Origin: Paenibacillus arenosi
GTDB lineage: Bacteria; Bacillota; Bacilli; Paenibacillales; Paenibacillaceae
Reading direction: 5' to 3'
Assembly (NCBI RefSeq): GCF_014841135.1
Contig: NZ_JACYTN010000002.1
Span: 372,001-436,000, forward strand
DNA length: 64,000 bases
This document shows, piece by piece, positions 8,509-17,147 of the stretch (its first letter is position 1; every line of letters begins with the position of its first letter). The notes under the pieces were generated by a model that did not search any database, was not told the origin of the DNA, and worked only from the letters and a program-made list of their open reading frames with translations. The translations under genes were made by a program, and so were the position numbers.

Positions 8509-9538
8509 GACTCATCCCTCCAGTTGTCTCGATCAATTGTTGCAGCTTACTGTTTGCCTTTCCAGTATCTATCATATTAGCAGCAATTTGTACCCCTTCA
8601 CGTATGGAATCTGCCTGACCTGATACATAAATGCAAGCACCTGCGTTTGCCAGTACGATATCTCGATGCGCACCGCGCTCCCCATTTAAAATATTTATGA
8701 TAATTTTTGCATTATCTGCCGCTTCGCCGCCAAGTACGTCACTCAATGACTGGGTTCGTAAACCCATATCTTCAGGGGTGAGTTCATACGTCCGCAAATC
8801 TCCATTTCGCAATTCACTTATTCGAGTGGGTGCAGACAAGCCAATCTCATCTAATCCATCGAGACTGGATACAACCATAGCGCGCTTCAATCCGAGCTCT
8901 CGCAACACAGCTGCAACAGTCTCGGTTTTAGATTTGTCATAAATACCAAGCAACTGTCGATCTGCCCCGGCTGGATTTGTCAATGGACCTAACATATTAA
9001 ATACGGTACGTATGCCAAGTTCTCTACGGGGGCCGGCAGCATATTTCATTGCAGGATGGAACATTTGAGCAAACATGAAGCAAATTCCGATACGATCTAA
9101 ACATTCTGCAGCACTCTCACTCGAAAGATGGATATTCACACCTAATGCTTCTAACACATCTGCACTGCCTGAACGACTAGATGCTGATCGATTTCCATGC
9201 TTTGCAACGCGAACAGATGCGGACGCCGCAATAATAGCAGATACAGTCGATACGTTGAGCTTATGGATTCCTGATCCGCCAGTACCACATGTATCAAGTA
9301 ATTGTTCACGAGACGTGATTACCTGTTTCGCAGCATTTCGCATCCCTTCAGCCAACCCAGTTATCTCATCGACCGTCTCACCTTTAAGTCGAAGACCAGC
9401 AAGTAACGCACCAATCTGAGCAGGTGTTACATCACCGCGCATAATATCTTCCATGACATGCCTAGCTTCTTCTCTTGTTAAGCTATCTCCGCTTAATAAC
9501 TTACTTAAAGCTTCCTTCACACGATAATCATTTGTCAT
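8498..9538 (-). CDS. trpD: Anthranilate phosphoribosyltransferase
   Basis: A 346-residue enzyme that joins anthranilate to PRPP. The signature 'DTCGTGGSG' (about residues 83-91), 'KHGNRSASSRSGSADVLEALG' (114-134) and 'FNMLGPLTNP' (near 181) are complete. AAGGAGAGGATCAT precedes the ATG. In related genomes trpE lies directly upstream; here the upstream 692 bases hold only regulatory sequence and a 41-codon ORF. Anthranilate synthase must therefore be encoded elsewhere, or the pathway needs external anthranilate. Confidence 0.95.
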   Translation of the reverse strand: MTNDYRVKEALSKLLSGDSLTREEARHVMEDIMRGDVTPAQIGALLAGLRLKGETVDEITGLAEGMRNAAKQVITSREQLLDTCGTGGSGIHKLNVSTVSAIIAASASVRVAKHGNRSASSRSGSADVLEALGVNIHLSSESAAECLDRIGICFMFAQMFHPAMKYAAGPRRELGIRTVFNMLGPLTNPAGADRQLLGIYDKSKTETVAAVLRELGLKRAMVVSSLDGLDEIGLSAPTRISELRNGDLRTYELTPEDMGLRTQSLSDVLGGEAADNAKIIINILNGERGAHRDIVLANAGACIYVSGQADSIREGVQIAANMIDTGKANSKLQQLIETTGGMSHVS

Positions 9539-9661
9539 ATGATCCTCTCCTTTTCGTTTCTTGTTTTTATAAGCAACTATGTCCGTCGTAACATCTAAAT
9601 TTATTTATGATGTAATGGAGATTACTAGTTTCCTAATTGAATTACTTACAATAGCTTCTTG

Positions 9662-9787
9662 TCAGCGAGTTGTACTTCGTGACGTTCGCCAATCTTCTAA
9701 TTGGTAATTCGGTATGTGTGAGAAACGAAAAAGAGAAGATATTGAACTCGTGGGATCATTCCTGCGTTTATTCATTGGAGGAATCAT
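9662..9787 (-). CDS. 41-codon ORF in the place of trpE (leader ORF or remnant)
   Basis: AAAGGAG lies eight bases before ATG 9787. The ORF runs 41 codons to TGA at 9664-9662, is basic and serine/arginine/threonine-rich, and has no cysteine, so it is not the anti-TRAP protein. I do not recognise the sequence. Its ATG is inside CGCGATGAT (9791-9783), which is perfectly complementary to ATCATCGCG at 9887-9879 on the same transcript, so folding could hide the start codon. It could be a regulatory leader peptide, a relic of the 5' end of trpE, or not translated at all. Confidence 0.35.
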   Translation of the reverse strand: MIPPMNKRRNDPTSSISSLFRFSHIPNYQLEDWRTSRSTTR

Positions 9788-9887
9788 CGCGCACACTCCT
9801 TTCCCTTACTTGCATTTGTTAGGGAGAGACAGGTGTTCAACAACAAAAAAACCTCTGCTTCCGCAGAGGTGTGTTGAACGCGATGAT
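9783..9887 (-). promoter_or_regulatory. Nested inverted repeats around the trp leader terminator
   Basis: Three nested pairings lie on the minus-strand transcript. The outer pair is nine bases (ATCATCGCG at 9887-9879 with CGCGATGAT at 9791-9783). The middle pair is eight bases (GTTCAACA at 9879-9872 with TGTTGAAC at 9842-9835). The inner pair is the terminator stem at 9870-9851. The outer pair covers the AUG of the small ORF. This resembles the translation-blocking structure of the B. subtilis trp leader in principle, but the sequences are different. Confidence 0.5.
9843..9870 (-). terminator. Attenuator terminator of the trp leader
   Basis: ACCTCTGC-GGAA-GCAGAGGT stem followed by seven T on the minus strand, about 300 bases after the trp promoter and 300 bases before trpD. 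The 5' arm CTCTGC could also pair with GCAGAG in the first two TRAP triplets (10163-10158). TRAP binding would free the 5' arm and favour termination. The pairing is inferred and only six bases long. Confidence 0.7.
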
Positions 9888-10112
9888 AAAATTGAAGAAA
9901 TAAAAGGTGTTGTTATCAGAATGCAAGGTGCATGAAGTAAAGACAATGATGCCCATACATCAACTATCCATGCATAAGTATGGACGTATAGAAGATATAC
10001 CAATACCAATTAATGTTCCACCCTTGTTACACAAACAAGACTATGGACACATAGCACTGACTACTCTTCTTAGCTCCATATATCGAAATCTGATAATCAA
10101 AACACGCTTAAA

Positions 10113-10165
10113 CTCAACTCTACTCATCTAATCTCATCTCAACTACACTATACTCAACTCTGCTA
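10113..10165 (-). promoter_or_regulatory. TRAP-binding site: eleven (G/U)AG triplets
   Basis: On the minus strand eleven TAG or GAG triplets follow one another with exactly two bases between each: TAG, GAG, GAG, TAG, TAG, GAG, GAG, TAG, GAG, GAG, GAG. The period is five bases throughout, from 10165 to 10113. This matches the known target of the 11-subunit TRAP ring, one triplet per subunit. TRAP itself (mtrB) is encoded at 20439-20660. Two further TAG triplets upstream are out of register. Confidence 0.92.
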
Positions 10166-10171
10166 ATGCCA

Positions 10172-10200
10172 ACTATACACTAGCATGTGGAAGTCGTCAA
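10172..10200 (-). promoter_or_regulatory. SigA-type promoter of the trp genes
   Basis: TTGACG (10200-10195), 17 bases, then TATAGT (10177-10172) on the minus strand. Transcription should start near 10167-10164, so the first TRAP triplet lies at about +3. The trp genes can thus be made from this promoter as well as by read-through from aroC. Confidence 0.75.
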
Positions 10201-10230
10201 TGACGGAATCACATGCTCATAGCTATTCCA

Positions 10231-10605
10231 CTATGAAGCCGGTCCAGCCAGATCAGGACGCAGCTGTGCCGACTCCTTTAAATACACATGCTGGATAGCT
10301 TCTTGTGATTTTTCAGTATTAATGTGCACCATTAATCGTATACATTTAGGCAAACTACCCTCCACAGGTATTTCCAATGCACACATAATAGGAACGAGCT
10401 CCCAATTCGGCAATGTACGGATAGCACGTGCCGGGAACGTTGCATTTAAATCCTCAGTCATTGTAATCCAAACACTTGAAATGGATTCTGGCTCAACGCC
10501 ATTACGTTGAACGATTTCATCAAGCAGCTCTGATGTTGCTTGTAAAATTTCATCTGCATCATTTGCTTGCACGGTTGTTGCTCCACGTATTCCCCTCACC
10601 CACAT
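10231..10605 (-). CDS. aroH: Chorismate mutase, AroH type
   Basis: A 124-residue enzyme of the trimeric AroH fold converting chorismate to prephenate for TyrA and phenylalanine synthesis. The active-site arginine in 'VRGIRGATTV' (residue 7), glutamate in 'CALEIPV', arginine in 'KCIRLM' and tyrosine in 'HVYLKE' all match the B. subtilis protein. The start lies eight bases after the aroB stop. It is followed by the trp promoter and TRAP leader. Confidence 0.95.
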   Translation of the reverse strand: MWVRGIRGATTVQANDADEILQATSELLDEIVQRNGVEPESISSVWITMTEDLNATFPARAIRTLPNWELVPIMCALEIPVEGSLPKCIRLMVHINTEKSQEAIQHVYLKESAQLRPDLAGPAS

Positions 10606-10613
10606 CGTTAAGC

Positions 10614-11729
10614 CTACTCTCCTTTCAATTTATCCACTACACTGCGCACAAGCTCAATAGATATATCATGCCTAATATCTACTTGGCCCACTGCAGTTGG
10701 AATGACAAATGTCGTTCTCCCGCCACTAAATTTCTTGTCATGCATCATAGCTGCCATTATAGCGTCTGTTTCATAATGTGACGGAATGGAAGTTGGTAAG
10801 CCGAAAGCCTCCATTATGCGACGAGTATATGCGACAAGTTGTGAATCTTCACCGAGTAGTACGGCCAACTCAGCTGATCCTACCATACCAATAGAAATTG
10901 CCTCCCCGTGAAGCAGTTCGCCATACTGGCCTACTGCTTCAAGTGCATGGCCAATCGTGTGCCCTAAATTCAAAATGGCGCGTAAATTTTGTTCACGCTC
11001 ATCTTTAGAGACGACCTGCGCTTTCACATTACAGCCCATATAAATGCCATATGCTAGCTTCGCCTCATCTAGAGCAACTAAATCATCAGCATGTTCGAAA
11101 CACCAATCCGAAAATGCTTTATCCCAAATTAAACCGTGCTTAATCATCTCAGCAAGGCCAGCACGAACTTCTCTAATTGGAAGCGTATGAAGCGTATCCA
11201 AGTCAAAAATGACCGCCTCAGGCTGATGGAATGCACCAATCATATTTTTTGCCAACGGGTGATTTACAGCTACTTTACCGCCTACGCTGCTATCATGAGC
11301 TAAAATGGTAGTAGGAAGTTGAACAAATCGAACACCTCTCATGTACGTAGCCGCTACAAAGCCTGCCAAATCCCCGACTACACCGCCACCAAGCGCAAGA
11401 ACCGTCGATTTACGATCCAAACCAGCCTCAATGGCAGTAGTCATACACGCTTCATAATGTGATAAAGATTTAGATGATTCTCCTGAAGGCACAATATGTA
11501 CAGCTGTCTTATAGCCACCTTCTTGCAGAGCATGCTGTACAACCGCAAGATGATGCTTAGCAACTTGCTCATCGGATACTAGCAAAAGCGGGCTCCCATT
11601 TGATATGCCACGTTCAAGCAGTAACGCACTTAAGCGAAGGAGTAGACCACTCCCTATCCATATCGGATAGGAGCGATCCTCCAAAGAGACGACAAGTTCA
11701 CGACATCCCAAAGACTGATTAATATTCAT
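10614..11729 (-). CDS. aroB: 3-dehydroquinate synthase
   Basis: A 371-residue NAD- and metal-dependent enzyme of the shikimate pathway that cyclises DAHP. 'GGGVVGDLAGF' (NAD loop, about residues 112-122) and the metal-binding histidines in 'NLGHTIGHALE' and 'HGEAIS' are present. ATG 11729 is chosen over a GTG three codons earlier because it sits at better distance from GGTGAGAG. It starts ten bases after the aroC stop. Confidence 0.95.
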   Translation of the reverse strand: MNINQSLGCRELVVSLEDRSYPIWIGSGLLLRLSALLLERGISNGSPLLLVSDEQVAKHHLAVVQHALQEGGYKTAVHIVPSGESSKSLSHYEACMTTAIEAGLDRKSTVLALGGGVVGDLAGFVAATYMRGVRFVQLPTTILAHDSSVGGKVAVNHPLAKNMIGAFHQPEAVIFDLDTLHTLPIREVRAGLAEMIKHGLIWDKAFSDWCFEHADDLVALDEAKLAYGIYMGCNVKAQVVSKDEREQNLRAILNLGHTIGHALEAVGQYGELLHGEAISIGMVGSAELAVLLGEDSQLVAYTRRIMEAFGLPTSIPSHYETDAIMAAMMHDKKFSGGRTTFVIPTAVGQVDIRHDISIELVRSVVDKLKGE

Positions 11730-11739
11730 ATCTCTCACC

Positions 11740-12909
11740 TTAGTACTGTGCTAACTGATTCAAGTAATTTTCGTAGTTGGAACGAATTTCTTCCATGGAG
11801 TCTCCGCCAAATTTCTCAAGAAATGCCTTAGCAATTTCCCAAGCAACTACATGCTCCATCACGACGCTTGCAGCAGGTACTGCACAAGCATCTGAACGCT
11901 CTACTTGAGCTGTGAATGCTTCTTTTGTGTCAATATCAACGCTGCGTAACGGCTTGTACAAAGTCGGTATCGGCTTCATAACACCACGAACAACAACAGG
12001 CATACCATTGGTCATACCACCTTCAAAACCGCCTAAGCGATTCGATGAACGTGTATATCCATGTTCACCGTGCTCTATTTCATCATGGACCTGTGAGCCA
12101 CGAAGAATACCTGCTTCAAAGCCGATTCCAATCTCAACGCCTTTGAAAGCATTAATGGACATAACTCCTTGTGCGATACGGCCATCCAGCTTGCGATCGT
12201 ATTGAACATGACTTCCTAATCCTACAGGCAGCCCTTCCACGATACACTCGACAATACCACCGATAGAATCGCCTTCTTTTTTAATCTGATCGATGTAAGC
12301 TTCCATTTTCTTCTCGGTTTCTTCATCCACTACACGCACAGAAGACTGTTCTGTACGCTCGATTAATTCATCAATTGAAATATCTCCTACAGGAGGTGCC
12401 TCAATCTCACCAATACGAATAACGTGACCTGCAATTTTGATTCCAAATTGCTCAAGAAGTTGGCGAGCCAGAGCACCACAAGCTACTCTAGCAGCAGTTT
12501 CACGTGCACTTGAACGCTCCAATACATTGCGCAAATCTTTCAAGTTATATTTTAATCCGCCGTTCAAATCCGCATGTCCAGGGCGCGGACGATGCACGCG
12601 GCGTTTTTCTTCGTCTGTTCCTTCGATCGGTTCAACATTCATAATGGAAGTCCAATGCTTCCAGTCTTTATTTTCAACTACTAACGCAATTGGCGCACCC
12701 GTTGTACGTCCATGGCGAACACCGCCTACGATTTGCGCAGTATCTGTTTCAATTTGCATGCGACGACCACGTCCATAGCCTTTTTGACGACGTAGCAAAT
12801 GGTTGTTCAACTGTTCAAAATCTACACTCATATTACTAGGCATACCTTCTATAATAGCGGTTAATTGCGGACCGTGGGTTTCACCAGCTGTCAAAAATCG
12901 TAGACTCAT
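11740..12909 (-). CDS. aroC: Chorismate synthase
   Basis: A 389-residue FMN-dependent lyase that makes chorismate from EPSP, the precursor of all aromatic products made downstream in this operon and of the MqnA product. The signatures 'GETHGP' at the N-terminus, '[13 protein letters not shown]'-type FMN segment (residues about 131-143) and '[16 protein letters not shown]' (about 287-302) are complete. This is aroF in B. subtilis nomenclature. It is the first gene of the aromatic operon. Confidence 0.96.
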   Translation of the reverse strand: MSLRFLTAGETHGPQLTAIIEGMPSNMSVDFEQLNNHLLRRQKGYGRGRRMQIETDTAQIVGGVRHGRTTGAPIALVVENKDWKHWTSIMNVEPIEGTDEEKRRVHRPRPGHADLNGGLKYNLKDLRNVLERSSARETAARVACGALARQLLEQFGIKIAGHVIRIGEIEAPPVGDISIDELIERTEQSSVRVVDEETEKKMEAYIDQIKKEGDSIGGIVECIVEGLPVGLGSHVQYDRKLDGRIAQGVMSINAFKGVEIGIGFEAGILRGSQVHDEIEHGEHGYTRSSNRLGGFEGGMTNGMPVVVRGVMKPIPTLYKPLRSVDIDTKEAFTAQVERSDACAVPAASVVMEHVVAWEIAKAFLEKFGGDSMEEIRSNYENYLNQLAQY

Positions 12910-12966
12910 TTACTGTTCCTCCTTTAAGCTGTGATGCTGTGAATGGCTAAAATCTACTCTTTGCTC

Positions 12967-12995
12967 ATTATAGTATAGGTGACATGGTTTGACAA
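12967..12995 (-). promoter_or_regulatory. SigA-type promoter of the aroC operon
   Basis: TTGTCA (12995-12990), 17 bases, TATAAT (12972-12967) on the minus strand, about 55 bases upstream of the aroC start. Confidence 0.75.
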
Positions 12996-13103
12996 GAAAG
13001 CATCAACTGCATGCAGCAACCCTCTAGCATAAAGAAGCAAAGATTACATCTATGTAAATCTAGCTATTACAACTATATATCCCTCATTACTGCGAGATTC
13101 TAA

Positions 13104-13970
13104 CTATAATTTACGATAGAAAAACGTCTCCTGTGTTTCTAATCCATATTGAGCAGGATTAAAGATTTGTTCTGTACTGCCTACAAATAGCATTCCACCT
13201 GGTCGAAGCGCTTGAGAGAACTTTTTATAAAGTTCATGCTTTGCTTCTTCCGTGAAATAGATCATAACGTTGCGGCAAATGATCAAATCCAGGTTCGATT
13301 CGAACTTGTCCAACAATAAGTTTTGCTTTCGAAATTGAATATGCGGCTTCAACATATCATGAATGCGATACATATCCCCATCTTGCTTATAATACTTTTG
13401 TTGAAAAGCAGGCGGTACATCTTTCAATGCACGCTCGATATAAATACCATCCTTTGCACGCTGCAATGCATTCTCATCAATATCCGATGCAAAAAGAGTG
13501 GTTTGCTTAAGACAATGTTTATCATCCAAAATCATCGCTAGCGTATACGGCTCTTCACCCGTCGAACATGCAGCACTCCAACAACGGAGCTGTTTATTTT
13601 CCTCCATTAATGCAGGAAGAACGCGATCTTTCAACACTTCCCAGCGGTTCGGATTCCGCCAAAATTCAGATACGTTGATCGTCATGCGGTCTAAAAACTC
13701 ATAAAATAGCTTCTTGTCTGCATTCATAGCATGCGCAAATTGTTCGAAGGTTGCATAACCGTTCTTTACTCGCAGCGTCGTAAGTCGACGGCGCATTTGT
13801 GCTTCTTTGTATTGCGATAAATCAATTCCTGTCTTTTGTTTAATGAGCTGTATAAATGTCGTATAATCAACATCCTCTTCTTTTGAATATACGATTGTAC
13901 GTGTAGGCATATCGGCTAGCGCAGCCAACTTTTCGGCTTTTGTCTGTTCATTGTATGTAGGTCTCTCCAT
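13104..13970 (-). CDS. cheR: Chemotaxis protein methyltransferase CheR
   Basis: A 288-residue SAM-dependent enzyme that methylates glutamates of chemoreceptors. An all-alpha N-terminal domain (about residues 35-95) precedes the methyltransferase domain. 'CWSAACSTGEEPYTLAMIL' (about residues 154-172) is the SAM-binding signature, and 'DLIICRNVMIYF' and 'PGGMLFVGSTE' follow. It stands between ndk and aroC as in B. subtilis, and no other chemotaxis gene is near. It starts at an ATG 134 bases after the ndk stop. Confidence 0.95.
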   Translation of the reverse strand: MERPTYNEQTKAEKLAALADMPTRTIVYSKEEDVDYTTFIQLIKQKTGIDLSQYKEAQMRRRLTTLRVKNGYATFEQFAHAMNADKKLFYEFLDRMTINVSEFWRNPNRWEVLKDRVLPALMEENKQLRCWSAACSTGEEPYTLAMILDDKHCLKQTTLFASDIDENALQRAKDGIYIERALKDVPPAFQQKYYKQDGDMYRIHDMLKPHIQFRKQNLLLDKFESNLDLIICRNVMIYFTEEAKHELYKKFSQALRPGGMLFVGSTEQIFNPAQYGLETQETFFYRKL

Positions 13971-14046
13971 TTGCTGCTTCTCCCATCATTTTTCATAAGT
14001 ACTGTTTCTTCACTTATATCATACTAACAAGGACTATGCACCAATT

Positions 14047-14080
14047 AAAAAAGGCACGACGAAAAAAATTCGTCATGCCT
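14047..14080 (-). terminator. Terminator after ndk
   Basis: AGGCATGACGAA / TTCGTCGTGCCT stem (one G-U pair) with a six-base T loop, followed by TTTTT on the minus strand, 24 bases after the ndk stop. Confidence 0.85.
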
Positions 14081-14104
14081 GTTCGTATAACAACACTATT
14101 CGAC

Positions 14105-14548
14105 TTAAATCCAAGGTTCAATCGTACGAGTATATCCAAGCAACTCGCTATCGCTGAACATATTAGCAATCTCACGCTCAGCACTTTCAGGTGCATCAGA
14201 ACCATGCACAAGATTGAAGTTCGTATGTGCAGCATAATCACCACGAATCGTTCCTGGTAATGCATCAGCAACCTTTGTCTTGCCAATCATAAGACGAGAC
14301 AGCGAAATGACATCGTCACCTTCCCACACCATAGCGAACACTGGACCAGAAGTGATGAAGTCTACCAATTCTCCGAAAAATGGCTTTTCTGCATGCTCGG
14401 CATAATGACGCTCTGCTTGACCACGCTCAATAATCATCAACTTACCTGCAACTAGCTTAAATCCCTTGCGTTCAAACCGGCTTACGATCTCACCAATCAG
14501 GCCACGCTGCACGCCGTCTGGTTTAACCATGATGAATGTGCGTTCCAT
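14105..14548 (-). CDS. ndk: Nucleoside diphosphate kinase
   Basis: A 147-residue enzyme that transfers the gamma phosphate between nucleoside tri- and diphosphates through a phosphohistidine. The N-terminal '[15 protein letters not shown]' is canonical, and the active-site histidine lies in '[12 protein letters not shown]' (about residue 115). The length is typical for the family. It is probably transcribed from its own promoter just upstream. Confidence 0.97.
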   Translation of the reverse strand: MERTFIMVKPDGVQRGLIGEIVSRFERKGFKLVAGKLMIIERGQAERHYAEHAEKPFFGELVDFITSGPVFAMVWEGDDVISLSRLMIGKTKVADALPGTIRGDYAAHTNFNLVHGSDAPESAEREIANMFSDSELLGYTRTIEPWI

Positions 14549-14592
14549 ACGTTCACTCCTTGATACTTATGTGAAGTTGTCCAACACAGAAA

Positions 14593-14601
14593 ATTATACC
14601 A
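14593..14601 (-). promoter_or_regulatory. Extended -10 promoter element upstream of ndk
   Basis: TGGTATAAT on the minus strand, about 45 bases before the ndk start. No convincing -35 is seen, but the TGn extension can replace it. Confidence 0.45.
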
Positions 14602-14690
14602 GATATTGTTTGTAAGCGCATCCTTTTCAAAAAATATAGCCTATGCATTTATAGCATAACGAATGTATTGCTACTGCATAAGCTCTATTT

Positions 14691-15665
14691 TTAGTGATTT
14701 CGATTTGCGATGAAATGCGCGATATCTTTTAAATTACGCTTTGCACGTTGATTAGGCAGCTGCGCAAGCGCATCCATTGCCTTTTGTATGTAGCGATCTG
14801 CTAACTGCTCCGCAATCTTAATTCCATCGCTGTATCGAATTAAATCAAGCGCTTCTGTCGCATCCGAATGACCATTGTTCAAACGTATTTCGTCAATATG
14901 TTTAAGCAACGGCTCTTGCAAACGAGATTCTTGCAGCGCGTACAAGACAGGAAGTGTAATGTTCCCTTGTAAAATATCATTACCCGGCGGTTTGCCCAAC
15001 TGTGATTCCGTGCCAATCAAGTCAAGCACATCATCACGAATCTGGAATGCCATCCCAACGTTGTATCCATAGCGATACAATAGTCGACTCACATTACGAT
15101 CAGCACCTGCTGCTAAAGCTCCTAATTGACAACTGATGGCGATTAGGAGTGCCGTCTTTCTGCGGATACGTAGTAAATACTGGCGAACAGATTGACTCGT
15201 ATTAAAGAAATCACGGATTTGTTCCATTTCTCCTAGACACATCTCAACCATAGCTTTGGAGAGAATCAGATGAATATCTGGATTTTTCAATTCCGTCACA
15301 AGAGTCAATGCTTTACCATAAATAAAGTCGCCCGTATACATAGCAATCCGATTGTCCCATTTTGACTTAACCGTCATGCTGCCTCGACGTGTATTCGCGT
15401 CATCAATGACATCATCATGCACGAGGGAGGCCATATGAATTAATTCTAGCGGCACAGCAACTTTTTTGAGCTGCTCCAAATCGTATGTGCCAAACTTGCC
15501 CGCTAGCAGAACAAATACTGGTCGTATTCGCTTGCCGCCAGCCTTTAACAAATGCAGTGTCGTTTCATTAAGCAATTCGTGATCAGAGACGACCGTACGC
15601 TCCAGCTCACGCTCAATATAGGACACGTCATTTTTCATTGTTGCATAAATATCCCACAATTTCAT
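14691..15665 (-). CDS. hepT: Heptaprenyl diphosphate synthase component II
   Basis: A 324-residue trans-isoprenyl diphosphate synthase, the catalytic subunit that makes the C35 side chain of menaquinone-7. The first aspartate-rich motif is 'LVHDDVIDDANTRRG' (about residues 84-98), and the second is 'FQIRDDVLDLIG' (about 211-222). It requires the small subunit HepS, encoded at 18835-19665 at the other end of the same cluster. It begins eight bases after mqnA ends. Confidence 0.93.
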   Translation of the reverse strand: MKLWDIYATMKNDVSYIERELERTVVSDHELLNETTLHLLKAGGKRIRPVFVLLAGKFGTYDLEQLKKVAVPLELIHMASLVHDDVIDDANTRRGSMTVKSKWDNRIAMYTGDFIYGKALTLVTELKNPDIHLILSKAMVEMCLGEMEQIRDFFNTSQSVRQYLLRIRRKTALLIAISCQLGALAAGADRNVSRLLYRYGYNVGMAFQIRDDVLDLIGTESQLGKPPGNDILQGNITLPVLYALQESRLQEPLLKHIDEIRLNNGHSDATEALDLIRYSDGIKIAEQLADRYIQKAMDALAQLPNQRAKRNLKDIAHFIANRNH

Positions 15666-15673
15666 ACCGTCAC

Positions 15674-16546
15674 CTAACCAACCTTATTTTCAGACCATAT
15701 ATCAAGTTGAACATGATGATCAATAAGACCTAGCTCATAAGCATATTCAAAATACAACTGCAACCCTTGCTGCTGCCTTGGACCAAAATCATAGTTCAAG
15801 TTTGCAAAATAGTGCCGCCAAAACTTCTCTGTACCTCCGACTCGTTGTACAGCCGTATGAATAAGTGGTTCTGGGTTAAGAATACTTTTGTGCTTGCTTT
15901 GCTCAAAAGCATCAACGATGCGGCCAATGTCAGAAGGGTGACTCACGAGTGCCTGCTTACGCACAGCCCATACCGCGAATGTCATCCAATGGCCTGTCCA
16001 TTCTTGCCACATTTGCCCTAAATCCAACACCTGATAGCGCCCATGCCGCTCATTGTCCCAATATGCACGAATCGCATGATCACCTATCAATAAGGCAGCA
16101 TCGGCATTTTCCATCATTCCCTCAAGTTGGGGGTCCATAGAAATATAGCTAGGTTGAGCGCCATAGCGCTTCTCAGCTATAATCTTGAACAAATTAATGG
16201 AAGTAGCAGAAGACGTAGTTAATGCAATCGTACCTTCTAGCGCTTCCATCAATGGCTTATTCAAAAATAGCAAAATGGAATTGACCGCCCCATAGGCACT
16301 AACCGACAAATCAGGGAATAACACGTAGTCTTCACTGGATTCACCATACGCAAACGCTGATATAGGTCCCATATCGATATTCCCTTCCTTCATCGACTTA
16401 TTTAAGGTCGAAGGAACGGCAGGAATTAGTTCAACAGGCAATAACGTTTGTTCAGGCTTAAAGTGATAGAAAATCGGCCAAACATTCGTATAATCAATTT
16501 GACCGATTCGTATCGTTCTCTTCTGCGGATTCAACGGAATGCTCAT
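15674..16546 (-). CDS. mqnA: Chorismate dehydratase of the futalosine pathway
   Basis: A 290-residue periplasmic-binding-protein-like enzyme that dehydrates chorismate to 3-enolpyruvylbenzoate, the first committed step of futalosine-route menaquinone synthesis. The N-terminal 'IRIGQIDYTNVWPIFYHF' and 'ISAFAYG' segments are typical of MqnA. ATG 16546 is chosen because GGGGAG precedes it, which leaves a 53-base overlap with ubiX. Its position between heptaprenyl synthase subunits and ubiX/ubiA/ubiE supports the call. Other futalosine genes (mqnB, mqnC, mqnD, mqnE) are not in the window. Confidence 0.88.
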   Translation of the reverse strand: MSIPLNPQKRTIRIGQIDYTNVWPIFYHFKPEQTLLPVELIPAVPSTLNKSMKEGNIDMGPISAFAYGESSEDYVLFPDLSVSAYGAVNSILLFLNKPLMEALEGTIALTTSSATSINLFKIIAEKRYGAQPSYISMDPQLEGMMENADAALLIGDHAIRAYWDNERHGRYQVLDLGQMWQEWTGHWMTFAVWAVRKQALVSHPSDIGRIVDAFEQSKHKSILNPEPLIHTAVQRVGGTEKFWRHYFANLNYDFGPRQQQGLQLYFEYAYELGLIDHHVQLDIWSENKVG

Positions 16547-17147
16547 TAGTCTGCTCTCCCCACCTTGTAAACAGCTGATGATCGATATCCAAGCTATCCA
16601 ATACCTTTCCAACAAGGAAGTTTACGATGTCATCCAATGTTTGTGGACGATAATAAAAGGCAGGCATCGCAGGGACTATTTTGACACCTAATCGGGACAC
16701 CTTGAGCATATTCTCAAGGTGTATAGCATGCATTGGCGTTTCACGAGGAACTAAGACGAGTGGTCTTCCTTCTTTAATCATGACATCAGCCGCACGCGCC
16801 ATCAAATTATCAGATGTACCATGAGCGATGGCAGACAGTGTCCCCATTGAACACGGCATAATGATCATTCCTTTAACGCGGAATGATCCGCTTGCAATAC
16901 TTGCCCCTATATCTTGTATAGGATGATATTGAATGCGTTCAGCAGCATCACCAAACGCTTCCTTAATCGCTTCCTGCCTTCTAGTCACTTGCCAATCTAG
17001 CTCTTCTTTAAGTACACGCCAGCCAGCGTCAGAAATGAGCAAATGAACGAAGTGACCAGCAGCAAGCAAAGATTGAACAAGACGTATACCATATATAGCT
17101 CCGCTTGCTCCTGTAATGCCTACGATCCAACGTTCAGAGCGACTCAT
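16494..17147 (-). CDS. ubiX: Flavin prenyltransferase UbiX
   Basis: A 217-residue flavoprotein that makes prenylated FMN, the cofactor of UbiD-type decarboxylases. 'GITGASGAIYGIRL' at the N-terminus binds FMN; 'MPCSMGTLSAIAHGTSDNL' (about 118-136) and 'LVLVPRETPM' are family signatures. In this cluster it would supply a UbiD-like decarboxylase of the menaquinone route that is not in the window. It shares one base with the ubiA stop. Confidence 0.93.
   Translation of the reverse strand: MSRSERWIVGITGASGAIYGIRLVQSLLAAGHFVHLLISDAGWRVLKEELDWQVTRRQEAIKEAFGDAAERIQYHPIQDIGASIASGSFRVKGMIIMPCSMGTLSAIAHGTSDNLMARAADVMIKEGRPLVLVPRETPMHAIHLENMLKVSRLGVKIVPAMPAFYYRPQTLDDIVNFLVGKVLDSLDIDHQLFTRWGEQTNEHSVESAEENDTNRSN

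Noticed and set aside
9714-9935. A 73-codon plus-strand ORF in the trp leader
   Set aside because: It is antisense to the leader and terminator, with no ribosome binding site or plausible product.
9806-10009. A 67-codon minus-strand ORF in the trp leader
   Set aside because: No ribosome binding site, and it runs through the attenuator hairpin; the composition is not protein-like.
10015-10025. AAGGGTGGAAC on the minus strand in the trp leader, resembling the core of a T-box
   Set aside because: The rest of the T-box sequence (CCGCG-type), Stem I and a directly following terminator are missing, so it is probably chance or an unrecognisable relic.
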